8,063 nucleotides of DNA from Streptomyces sp. NRRL WC-3549 (lineage in GTDB: Bacteria; Actinomycetota; Actinomycetes; Streptomycetales; Streptomycetaceae), in assembly GCF_000721935.1 (NCBI RefSeq), contig NZ_KL585439.1, positions 1-8,063 on the forward strand. The letters run 5' to 3'. This document shows positions 1 through 5,480 of the stretch, in pieces (positions within the stretch are counted from its first letter, which is position 1; every line of letters starts with the position of its first letter). Made by a program: the position numbers and the translations under genes. The notes under the pieces were generated by a model. The model did not search any database, was not told where the DNA came from, and saw nothing but the letters and a program-made list of their open reading frames with translations.

Positions 1-884
1 GCCGCGAGGGCGTGTCGATGCCGCTGCCTGGTCTCGGCCGGGGTGAGGTAGCCGAAGATCTTGTGCTTGCGCAGGCGGCGGCGGTTGTAGAAGGTCTCGA
101 TGAAGTTGAAGACTTCGGCGCGGGCGGTGGCCCGGTCGGGCCAGGTCCGGGTTCCGATCTCTTCCTTGAGCAGAGCCCAGAAACTCTCTGCTGCGGCGTT
201 ATCGAAACACGAACCGGTGCGTCCACAGCTCTGCCGTAGCCCCAACTCTATTGTTTGGGCGCGGAATTGAGCCGAGGTGTACTCGCTTCCGCGATCACTG
301 TGGACCACGCGTCCGGGCTCCAGACCGCCTCGGTCGTGGGCCATGTCGAGCGCGTCCACGACGAGCTCGGCGCGGTGGTGGTCGGCCATCGCGTGGCCGA
401 CGACCTCGCGCGTGGCCAGGTCCAGCCAGCAGGCGAGGTAGAGCCAGCCCTCGGCCGTCGGGAGGTGGGTGATGTCGCCGACCAGCTTGGTGCCGGGGTG
501 CTCGGCGTGGAAGTCCCGGCCGACCAGGTCCGGGGCCGGCTTCGCCTTCGAATCCGGCCGGGTCAGCGAGCGCCGCTTACGGCGGGTGACGCCGCGGATG
601 TCGCGCTCATGCATGACGCGGGCGATGCGCTTGCGGTTCACTCGCCGCCCCAGACGCCGCAGCTCGGCGTGGATACGCGGGACGCCGTAGGTCTTGCGGG
701 AAGCGATATGCAGCACGGTGATCTCGTGCGCGAGCGCGTCGTCGGCCGCCTGGCGGGTCTGGCGGGTGGCCTCGCCCTCGCGCCAGGCGTAGTAGCAGGA
801 GCGGGTCACGTGCAGCACCCGGCACAGCATCGTGACCGGATAGTTCGCCTTCTTCGCGTGGATCAACCGGTACAACGCGGTCAC
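1..884 (-). CDS. IS3-family transposase OrfB (DDE integrase core), runs off left edge
   Basis: Catalytic half of the IS3 transposase, which cleaves and rejoins transposon ends. It reads open for 294 codons from GTG at 884 to base 1 with no stop, so only the extreme C-terminus is missing. An N-terminal HTH_21-like segment (about residues 40-95, including SRKTYGVPRIHAELRRLG) precedes an rve-type core. The catalytic triad is visible as D137 (GDITHLP), D197 (HSDRGSEYTS) and E233 (DNAAAESFW). Thirty-five residues separate the second Asp from the Glu, the DD(35)E spacing of the family. A conserved C-terminal stretch (FIETFYNRRRLRKH, about 261-274) follows. The GTG start overlaps the orfA stop as GTGA, so OrfB could be made by coupling, but in this family the active enzyme is usually an OrfAB frameshift fusion. 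No frameshift or stop is seen; likely functional if its end is intact. Confidence 0.93.
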   Translation of the reverse strand, partial: MTALYRLIHAKKANYPVTMLCRVLHVTRSCYYAWREGEATRQTRQAADDALAHEITVLHIASRKTYGVPRIHAELRRLGRRVNRKRIARVMHERDIRGVTRRKRRSLTRPDSKAKPAPDLVGRDFHAEHPGTKLVGDITHLPTAEGWLYLACWLDLATREVVGHAMADHHRAELVVDALDMAHDRGGLEPGRVVHSDRGSEYTSAQFRAQTIELGLRQSCGRTGSCFDNAAAESFWALLKEEIGTRTWPDRATARAEVFNFIETFYNRRRLRKHKIFGYLTPAETRQRHRHALA

Positions 885-1180
885 CGGTCGATCTCCTTCA
901 CGAAGAAGGCCGTCGCTTTTTTCAGGATCTCGATCGTCTGCTGCTGCTCGCGGTTCTCCTTGCGTAGCCGGCGCAGTTCGTCGCGTTCGGCGCTGGTCAG
1001 CTCGCCCGGGGCGCCCTCACCTCGGTCGGCTTTGGCCCGGCGGTACCAGCCGCGCAGGGACTCGGAGCTGATGCCCAGCTCCCGGGCGACGGCGGTGACC
1101 GTCTTGCCCGAGGAGTCGACGAGCGCGATCGCGTCCCGCTTGAACTCCTCGGTGTACCGCTTCGTGTATTTGCTTCCCAC
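881..1180 (-). CDS. IS3-family transposase OrfA (HTH DNA-binding subunit)
   Basis: A 99-residue protein starting at GTG (1180). Residues about 8-50 form the HTH_Tnp_1 domain (YTEEFKRDAIALV, then VARELGISSESLRGWYRRAK), which binds the element's terminal repeats. Residues about 62-90 are a leucine-zipper-like helix (ELRRLRKENREQQQTIEIL) used for multimerisation, ending in the family-typical KKATAFFVKE. Length and architecture match complete IS3 OrfA proteins. It overlaps orfB by 4 bases (GTGA) in the -1 relation. The upstream ribosome-binding site is weak (a GAAGAAG stretch). No damage is seen. Confidence 0.93.
   Translation of the reverse strand: MGSKYTKRYTEEFKRDAIALVDSSGKTVTAVARELGISSESLRGWYRRAKADRGEGAPGELTSAERDELRRLRKENREQQQTIEILKKATAFFVKEIDR
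916..922 (-). other. A6G slippery run, candidate -1 frameshift site for OrfAB
   Basis: On the minus strand AAAAAAG lies near the end of orfA, where the codons are AAA-AAA-GCG (Lys-Lys-Ala). Slipping by -1 here enters the orfB frame, and that frame is open from this point through the OrfB GTG, so a continuous OrfAB fusion could be made. A6G runs at this place are the classic frameshift signal of the IS3 family. The phasing is AAA-AAA-G rather than A-AAA-AAG, so efficiency is uncertain, and I did not identify a stimulatory structure. Confidence 0.6.
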
Positions 1181-1229
1181 CTGGTGCTACTTCTTCTGAA
1201 ACCTCAAGATCCCAGTCTCCAGGTGTCCA

Positions 1230-1636
1230 CGATCAAGGGGAAGCTTCAGGGGAACGGTCCTACCGCCGCCTGGCCGCACGGCAAGCCGCTTCCCGGCAGC
1301 TCTTCGTCCTTTTCAAGCTACCAGCGGGCAGAGGAGCTGATCCAACACAACCTCAACAAGAACCAGCCCGCTATCGACGCCTGGATCAAGGGCCCGCCAC
1401 AGCTGGCCGACGGAGGTGTCGAGAAGTTCCGCTCGACCGCGCCACCCGGTGAGACCAGCGGTCGCAGCGTATTCAAGCAGCCGGTGGGCCCGAACGACCC
1501 GATGTCCGGGTACAAGGAGGGGGGAGCCAACGCCAAGGCGTACGACGTGAACGGCATCGAGACGCGCCTCAAGTACGACAGCAACCGCAATCCACCCTTC
1601 ACGGTCATGACCTCAATCCCTACAAGCCCTAGCTAG
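1230..1636 (+). pseudogene. C-terminal remnant of a polymorphic toxin (RNase A-like or related nuclease tip), cut by IS3
   Basis: The open frame reads out of the IS3 end and continues for about 135 codons to TAG at 1634-1636, with no start codon or ribosome-binding site of its own. The pattern SSFSSYQRAEELIQHNLNKN, then IDAWI, and a closing segment with GIETRLKYD and FTVMTSIPT resembles the C-terminal toxin domains of CdiA-CT RNase A-like or similar nucleases. Those domains combine an 'AE..I...L..N...I..W' helix with late beta strands and end in T-x-x-P. The N-terminal part of that domain, which carries the first catalytic His in the RNase A-type toxins, is absent, so this fragment should be inactive. 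The rest of a large secreted toxin presumably lay to the left and was separated by the IS3 insertion. A presumed immunity gene starts 26 bases downstream. Family assignment is moderate; another nuclease fold is possible. Confidence 0.6.
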
Positions 1637-1662
1637 TTGCCCGCCGAGAAAGGCCGCACCAC

Positions 1663-2212
1663 ATGCCGCCCGTCGACCAGACGTCCTGGGACGCCGCGGT
1701 ACGCCACCTGTACAGGGACGCGTACGCATACGTCGCCACAGGACCCCGCCACCACGAGGACTGGGCCTTCGACGTCCTCACCGTGATGGCCCGGGTTCCG
1801 GACCCCAGGGGCTGGGTCGGCGTCGACGACGCGGCGCAGAGCCCGGAGCGTGAGGGAGACCCCAAGTACCCATTCGCCGACCACCCCCCGGAGTACATCG
1901 CGCCGCGCCTCAAGGAGATCGACCGGGGCAGCGCCGAGAACCTGCTCCTGGCCCTCACGGAGTCCGGGTGCACCCTTGCCAACCTCCAGTACTTCGCCGA
2001 ATCCCCGGACGAACTGCGGGCCATGGCGCGCACGATCCTCGCTCGGTACGGGGACGGGGCCAGGTACTACACGAACGTAAAAAAACAGGGCAACCGCCCC
2101 GGCACAATCGACTTCACTCTGGTACAGCCCGCTGGGTGTCTACATGGAAGACTGTGGCCTCGTCATCGTCTCGGACACCGAAGTGGGCCTGGTCTGGAGC
2201 TTCGCCGACTAG
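1663..2212 (+). pseudogene. Presumed immunity gene of the first toxin remnant, frameshifted
   Basis: ATG at 1663 has a good ribosome-binding site (GAGAAAGG at 1646-1653, 9 bases away) and lies 26 bases after the toxin stop, the usual toxin-then-immunity order. Residues 1-152 read well (start MPPVDQTSWDAAVRHLY; acidic, no signal peptide, so probably cytosolic). After about 2120 the frame turns into Arg/Gly/Pro-rich nonsense. A shift of one base there gives a sensible ending, WYSPLGVYMEDCGLVIVSD then VWSFAD, and TAG at 2210-2212. Removing one base near 2119 restores a protein of about 182 residues. A run of seven A (2079-2085) is another possible slip point, since both frames stay open between there and 2120. 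I do not recognise the family; the immunity role is inferred from position only. Confidence 0.55.
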
Positions 2213-2242
2213 TGAGTCTGTACGCGCGAAGGTCCCGCCTCG

Positions 2243-2563
2243 GTGATGCGAGGGGATCCCCCCGTGCTGACCCGTTCCGCTTCCTGTCCCGACCGGGGGA
2301 CCGCCCAGTGGGCCACCCAGCAGGTGGTGACCGCCAACGAGCAGGCCATCCATCGCTGGCTCGCCCAGAACACCCGGGTCCGCCTCACCATCGAGGCCGC
2401 CTGGCCGTCCCGTGAGGAGCCCGTGGGCCGAGTACAGCTGGAAGGCGACCTGCTGGCCGGACGCGGCCCCGTCGATGTGCGCGCAGCGCGCGTGGTGCTG
2501 CGCCGCGAGCCGGTAAGCCCGCATGGCTTCGTCGTCCACACGACCGTCCCGTTCTACCTGTAG
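2243..2563 (+). pseudogene. Orphan RNase A-like (CdiA-CT type) toxin tip, N-terminally truncated
   Basis: The last ~100 residues fit the bacterial CdiA-CT RNase A domain. There is a 'DPPVLTRSASCPDRGTAQWA' entry segment (compare the family-like 'ASSFTDRATAE'), a helix VTANEQAIHRWLAQ, strands with VGRVQLEGD and DVRAARVVLRR, and a closing GFVVHTTVPFYL before TAG at 2561-2563. The upstream His-bearing segment of the domain (usually H-V-G-K-S-like) is missing: the sequence reaches the previous gene's stop at 2212 without it in any frame. There is no convincing ribosome-binding site at ATG 2243, and no leader, so this is a displaced tip and not a secreted toxin. Its partner immunity gene begins 13 bases after the stop. 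Members of this family degrade RNA inside target cells; this copy should be inactive. Confidence 0.65.
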
Positions 2564-2576
2564 GGGTCACACGCAC

Positions 2577-2853
2577 ATGTCCATGAAACCCCTCGAACAC
2601 GACCGGCGGTACGGCGAGCTGGACCAGGTGATGCGCGCGTATCTGGGGCAGCCGGCCGACGACGCCCCGGAGCAGCGCACGCCCTGGACGCCTATCTCGT
2701 CACACCTGGCACGCCCGCCCCTCGGCCATCGCGGAGGCGGAACGACAGCTGCGCGAGTACAGCCGCAATCCTCCGGGCCGCATTCGGCAGGAGCTGGGTG
2801 AGTTCTACTCGATCCCGGACACAGGTAAGCCCCAGTCGGACATGGGCGACTGA
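2577..2853 (+). pseudogene. CdiI-type immunity gene (contact-dependent inhibition immunity), two 1-base deletions, 3' truncated
   Basis: It starts at ATG 2577 (or 2583) with GGGG at 2563-2566 as ribosome-binding site. The opening, LEHDRRYGELDQVMRAYLGQ, resembles small immunity proteins annotated as CDI-system immunity proteins (CdiI_2-like). The frame then fails, but two single-base deletions explain everything. Adding one base at about 2680 gives TALDAYL, and adding one at about 2698 gives RHTWHARPSAIAEAERQL and then LREYSRNPPGRIRQELGEFY up to TGA at 2851-2853. The repaired protein is about 93 residues. It ends abruptly after SIPDTGKPQSDMGD exactly where IS5-family DNA begins, so its true C-terminus was probably removed by that insertion. 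The expected role, binding and blocking the RNase tip encoded just upstream, is inferred from family and order. Confidence 0.6.
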
Positions 2854-3530
2854 GCCCTTTCCAACCTCACGCTGACGCGTGGTGAAGGACAAGAAGCGCC
2901 TGGACGATCGCGGTGATGCGGTTGGTGCTGCAGCGGAGCTTCCGCAGAAGGCACCAGCCCTTGAGGGTGGCCATGGCCTGCTCGCCGAGGCGGCGGATCT
3001 TGGCCTGCGTGCTGTTGTGTCGGCGCTTCCATCGCTTGAGGCGACGGCCTCGGAACGGGACGCGTACGGGGTGGCCGGCTCCGTGGTACGCCTTGTCCGC
3101 CCAGCACTTCAGCTCGGCCGCGGCGAGCGCGTCGATGATCCCGTGGGTCCGTGCGGCGGTCAGGTCGTGGACGGACCCGGGCAGAGCGGGTGACGCCCAC
3201 AGCAGCCGTCCTAACGGGTCGGTGAGGACCTGGACGTTCATGCCGTGGCGCTTGTGTTTCCCGGAGTAGTACAGGGTGTCGGCGGCGATCCGGTCGATCG
3301 GCAGGAGGGTGCCGTCCAGGATCACGAACGCCTTGGTCCGGATGGTCTTCATCGCCTCGGTCAGGGTCGGGGCGAGGGCAGCCAGGACGTCGATGACCTC
3401 GCGTATGTAGCGATAGACGGTCGCGATGCCGATGCGGAACCCGGCAGCGAGCTGGGCATAGGTATCGCCGCATCGCAGGTGGGCCAGGGCGAGCAGGGCC
3501 GCGGCCGGGGACGAGCCGGATCCGACATGC
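2854..3530 (-). mobile_element. IS5-family element remnant, 5' end missing
   Basis: The segment holds a DDE transposase on the minus strand and probably the element's 3' terminus near 2854 (plus strand GAGCCCTTTCCAACCTCACG). Immediately left of it the immunity gene stops abruptly. I could not find the matching inverted terminus on the right side, around 3500-3560, where the transposase coding sequence instead runs into regulator sequence. The right end was therefore lost by deletion or recombination. Boundaries are approximate to within about 20 bases. Confidence 0.6.
2867..3530 (-). pseudogene. IS5-family DDE transposase (HTH_4 / DDE_Tnp_4 type), N-terminally truncated
   Basis: From ALLALAHLRCGDTYAQLAAG (HTH_4-like DNA-binding segment) through YRYIREVIDVLA, the frame runs unbroken to the stop at 2867-2869. 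The DDE core shows FVILDGTLLPIDR (first Asp), GKHKRHGMNVQV, PALPGSVHDLTAAR (second Asp) and GEQAMATLKGW (Glu region), then the usual C-terminal NRITAIVQALLVLHH. About 40 residues normally preceding the HTH are missing. Just upstream, the adjacent frame carries CRIRLVPGR, which resembles the residues before this HTH, so a one-base slip near 3505 may also be involved. With no start of its own it is unlikely to be active. Confidence 0.8.
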
Positions 3531-3532
3531 CG

Positions 3533-3990
3533 TGACCTTGCGGTAGATGGCCGCCGGGAGATGCCCAGGGCCCACGCCGCCCGCGGCTTGTCCCCGCCGT
3601 GGTCGAGGAGCACCTGCACGATCATGTCGCGTTCAGTGCTCTCCCACGGGGTCAGCGGATGCAGCGCCCGGGACAGCAGGGCCGGGGGCAGGTCCGGCTC
3701 GTCGATGACGTCGGCGTCGGCCCGGCGGACGAGCGCGTAGCGCAGGGCGCCCTCCAACTGCCGTACGTCGCCGGGCCGGGGCGCGCCGTCCAGGACGCGC
3801 AGCGCGTCGTCGGTGCAGCGCACCTCGGCGCCCGCTTGGTGGCGGGCCAGCAGCACGGGCACCAGGGCCCGCCACGTCGCCGGCCCCGCGGCGCAGGGGC
3901 GGTGCCATGACCTCGGCGGACCACCACGGGCCCGCGGGTACGGCGTCGTCCGCCGCCCGCGCTCCGGCAGGCCGGGAGCGGGTCGCCATC
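3533..3990 (-). pseudogene. C-terminal remnant of a Fis-type / sigma-54-activator-like transcriptional regulator
   Basis: The frame shows ALVPVLLARHQAG, then DALRVLDGAPRPGDVRQLEG (equivalent to the 'W-P-G-N-V-R-E-L' stretch of bacterial enhancer-binding proteins) and YALVRRADADVIDEPDLPPA. It ends in a Fis-like helix-turn-helix (ERDMIVQVLLDHGGDKPRAA, then WALGISR). The HTH continues as AAIYRKV only after a one-base shift at about 3555. Further upstream PPLRRGAGDVA sits in another frame, so a second shift lies near 3880. The N-terminal GAF or sensor part and most of the AAA+ region are absent. The gene is cut on its 3' side by the IS5-family remnant. The first residues of the long open frame (about 3940-4036) are not recognisable regulator sequence. 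Confidence 0.65.
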
Positions 3991-4046
3991 GCGAGGACCC
4001 AGGGCCTGTCTGATAATGATCACGTCGGGGAGGCATTTCTCGGTGG

Positions 4047-4058
4047 AGTCAGCTGACT
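4047..4058. promoter_or_regulatory. Perfect 12-bp palindrome upstream of the 4080 gene
   Basis: AGTCAGCTGACT is a perfect palindrome 21 bases before the GTG start at 4080 and just ahead of its ribosome-binding site (GGAAGG, 4065-4070). Position and symmetry would suit an operator, but no known regulator site is recognised and a chance occurrence is possible. The ~90 bases from 3991 to 4079 carry no gene I can support; I could not assign clear -35/-10 boxes there. Confidence 0.2.
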
Positions 4059-4079
4059 GCCTGTGGAAGGGTCCTGCAG

Positions 4080-4562
4080 GTGACCAGTCAGAATGGCGCC
4101 CGGGTCCGCGAGCTCGTACTCGCGGACGGAGTTCGCCCTGCAGACGTTGTGCGTGTTCATCGCGAAGCTCTTCACGTGCTGCGTTCGAGCATCGATGCGG
4201 CCCACATCGATGCGTACAGCGATGACGCCTGGCCGTCCGAAGTCCTGGACTCGTATGAACGTGCCTTGTCACTGGCTCGGGAGGAGGTCGCGAGCGGTGC
4301 CCGCTCCAGGCGCTTTGATCCCGGGATGGGGATCGACCTCGATGTCCGAGACGACGGGCACTTCAAGGTGCTGTCGGACTTGGCTCCCTACACGATCCAC
4401 GCGGAAGGCCGGCGGGACGGTCGGCAGGTTTTCAGCGCCAGCGACTCGGGAACGTCCCTGTGGGTTGAGGTAACCCAGGAACAGGAAGCAGCCCTTTTGT
4501 CCCGATTGGGTCAGCTGGGAATCTCATCGGGGGTGCTGGCCGTCCTGGCCCCCGGGCGCTGA
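4080..4562 (+). CDS. Hypothetical protein, 160 aa, possibly an orphan immunity-like protein
   Basis: GTG at 4080 is supported by GGAAGG at 4065-4070 (9 bases away). The frame is clean for 160 codons, with no frameshift, unlike the genes around it. I do not recognise the family. Visible: an N-terminal mostly helical half (RELVLADGVRPADVVRVHRE, then EVLDSYERALSLAREEVASG), a beta-rich middle (GIDLDVRDDGHFKVLSDLAP, then TIHAEGRRDGRQVFSASDSG) and a C-terminal helix (TQEQEAALLSRLGQLG). There is no signal peptide or membrane segment; it is acidic and probably cytosolic. Codon choice is less strict than in its neighbours (CTT, TTG, CGA, GTT appear). The next gene on the same strand is 4879, with a transposase scrap in between. 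Small size and beta-rich, acidic make-up resemble immunity proteins, but this is weak inference. Confidence 0.7.
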   Translation: MTSQNGARVRELVLADGVRPADVVRVHREALHVLRSSIDAAHIDAYSDDAWPSEVLDSYERALSLAREEVASGARSRRFDPGMGIDLDVRDDGHFKVLSDLAPYTIHAEGRRDGRQVFSASDSGTSLWVEVTQEQEAALLSRLGQLGISSGVLAVLAPGR

Positions 4563-4690
4563 GCGCCTGCCGACGCAGGCTCGCGGAGCCAGAGGATCAG
4601 CGAGGCGAGGCGGAGTCCGGCCTGGTATCGGTCCGCGAGCTTGTCGAAGCGGGTTGCTGTCGCGCGGAACTGCTTGAGCCGGCCTCGCTT
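4563..4690 (-). pseudogene. C-terminal scrap of a second IS5-family transposase
   Basis: On the minus strand, RGRLKQFRATATRFDKLADR, then YQAGLRLASLILWLRE, matches the C-terminal end of a common IS5-family transposase ('E-R-C-F-N-x-L-K-Q-x-R-x-x-A-T-R-Y-D-K', then 'L-A-S...W-L'). Only about 42 residues remain: the catalytic Asp residues and the conserved ERCF are gone, replaced upstream by unrelated sequence at about 4690. The other end abuts the stop of the 4080 gene. It differs from the IS5-type transposase at 2867-3530, so it marks a separate past insertion. Confidence 0.75.
4565..4580 (+). terminator. Hairpin just after the 4080 gene, possible terminator
   Basis: GCCTGC-CGAC-GCAGGC forms a perfect 6-bp GC-rich stem with a 4-base loop, 3 bases after the TGA at 4560-4562. 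There is no T tract, as is common in actinobacteria, so termination is inferred only from position and stem. Confidence 0.35.
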
Positions 4691-4696
4691 ATCCAT

Positions 4697-4878
4697 AGGT
4701 CGAGCCCATCCACGCTGCTCAGGCGGGTGCAGGACGGTAAGAGACGTTAGGGACGTTCCTCAAGAGCCCGGGGACGAAGCGCGATCAGCTCGACGACAGA
4801 CGTTCGTCGTGTCTGTTGGGTCCTGCGGGCGTGGGACGATGCCTCTGATACGTGCGTTCGAGTAAGAGGAAATTGTCT
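4697..4878 (+). promoter_or_regulatory. Intergenic region before the 4879 gene, with nested inverted repeats at 4793-4816
   Basis: No gene is supported here. Two small inverted repeats share one centre region: ACAGAC (4796-4801) with GTCTGT (4811-4816), and ACGAC (4793-4797) with GTCGT (4806-4810). GACGTT also occurs directly at 4743 and 4752. These lie 60-140 bases ahead of the 4879 start and may be a regulator-binding region. I could not assign convincing -35/-10 boxes. Confidence 0.25.
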
Positions 4879-5415
4879 ATGTGGTGGGCGCAGGAGATCG
4901 TCTCGGACTTGGACCGCCCGCAGTGGACATGGGTCCCGTTCAAGAGCGTGGGGCCTCTGCAGTTCGGCCGGAGCATCAATGATGTCGCGGCGGCCCTAGG
5001 TGAGCCAGTTGGCGGTTGGGACCCCAACAAGCAGTGGGTGCCATTCAGCGCTCCGGGTATCGACACCTACTACCGCAGGGAAGATCTGACGTTGGCCGCC
5101 GTCGCCGTCGATGCCTGCCGCGGACCCCAGATCAACTACGAGGGCATCCGCCTGACAGGCCGGCTGCCTTCCGAGCTCTCTCCCTGGATCGAAGCGACAG
5201 CTGAATCCCTTGAGAACATGCCCCCTGGTCTGAATGGCCTGCGCATCGGGTTGAACGGGGAGGCCGGCCTCCCCGGCCTCGGTTTGGTCATGCGTTGCCA
5301 GCAGAACGGTGACTATGCCCGAACTCGCCCTGTCCTCGTGGCTCGCGACTGGGCGGAGATGAGTACCGACAGTTGGGAGGGCCCCATTCCTCGCAGGGAG
5401 TGGGGGGTCTACTGA
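4879..5415 (+). CDS. Hypothetical protein, 178 aa, unknown family, intact
   Basis: ATG 4879 is chosen over the longer GTG 4852 because AAGAGGAA (4864-4871) sits 7 bases before it. The frame is clean to TGA at 5413-5415. I do not recognise a named family. An early segment, WTWVPFKSVGPLQFGRSIND then VAAALGEP, resembles the 'V-G-P-L-x-F-G-x-S/T-x-x-x-V...L-G' opening found in many small actinobacterial proteins of unknown function, some of them beside toxin genes. A beta-rich middle follows (DTYYRREDLTLAAVAVDACR) and a Pro/Trp-rich C-terminus (DSWEGPIPRREWGVY). It has no signal peptide or membrane segment and is probably cytosolic. With 4080 it may be another orphan immunity-like gene carried with the toxin debris, but that is speculative. 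Confidence 0.75.
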   Translation: MWWAQEIVSDLDRPQWTWVPFKSVGPLQFGRSINDVAAALGEPVGGWDPNKQWVPFSAPGIDTYYRREDLTLAAVAVDACRGPQINYEGIRLTGRLPSELSPWIEATAESLENMPPGLNGLRIGLNGEAGLPGLGLVMRCQQNGDYARTRPVLVARDWAEMSTDSWEGPIPRREWGVY

Positions 5416-5424
5416 GGAGACAAA

Positions 5425-5461
5425 GCCCCCGCCAATCAAGCGCGGCCGAAGAGGCGGTGGC
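5425..5461 (+). terminator. Imperfect hairpin after the 4879 gene, possible terminator
   Basis: GCCCCCGCC (5425-5433) pairs with GGCGGTGGC (5453-5461) in 8 of 9 positions around a 19-base loop. It lies between the 4879 gene and the convergent DUF6262-type gene, a suitable place for a terminator. No T tract is present. Confidence 0.3.
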
Positions 5462-5480
5462 CACCTGTCATCCATGTGGG

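Larger units (their letters stand above)
1..1229 (-). mobile_element. IS3-family insertion sequence, orfA/orfB type, partial at left edge
   Basis: Two overlapping minus-strand frames with the IS3 architecture: a short helix-turn-helix orfA, then orfB in the -1 frame with a DDE integrase core. The orfA-proximal terminus is probably near 1229. There the minus strand reads TGGACACCTGGAG, starting with the TG typical of IS3 ends, and beyond it the plus strand carries unrelated toxin coding sequence in an open frame. The other terminus lies left of the window, so the inverted repeats and target-site duplication cannot be checked. A terminus a few bases away, near 1235 (TGATCG), is also possible. 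Both reading frames are undamaged, so the element looks recent compared with the decayed genes to its right. Confidence 0.85.

Noticed and set aside
255..1199. Long plus-strand open frame of 314 codons
   Set aside because: It is antisense to the clear IS3 orfA/orfB on the minus strand and its protein shows no family pattern.
2114..2539. Minus-strand open frame of 141 codons opposite the second toxin tip
   Set aside because: Gly/His-rich shadow of the plus-strand toxin frame, which fits a known domain pattern.
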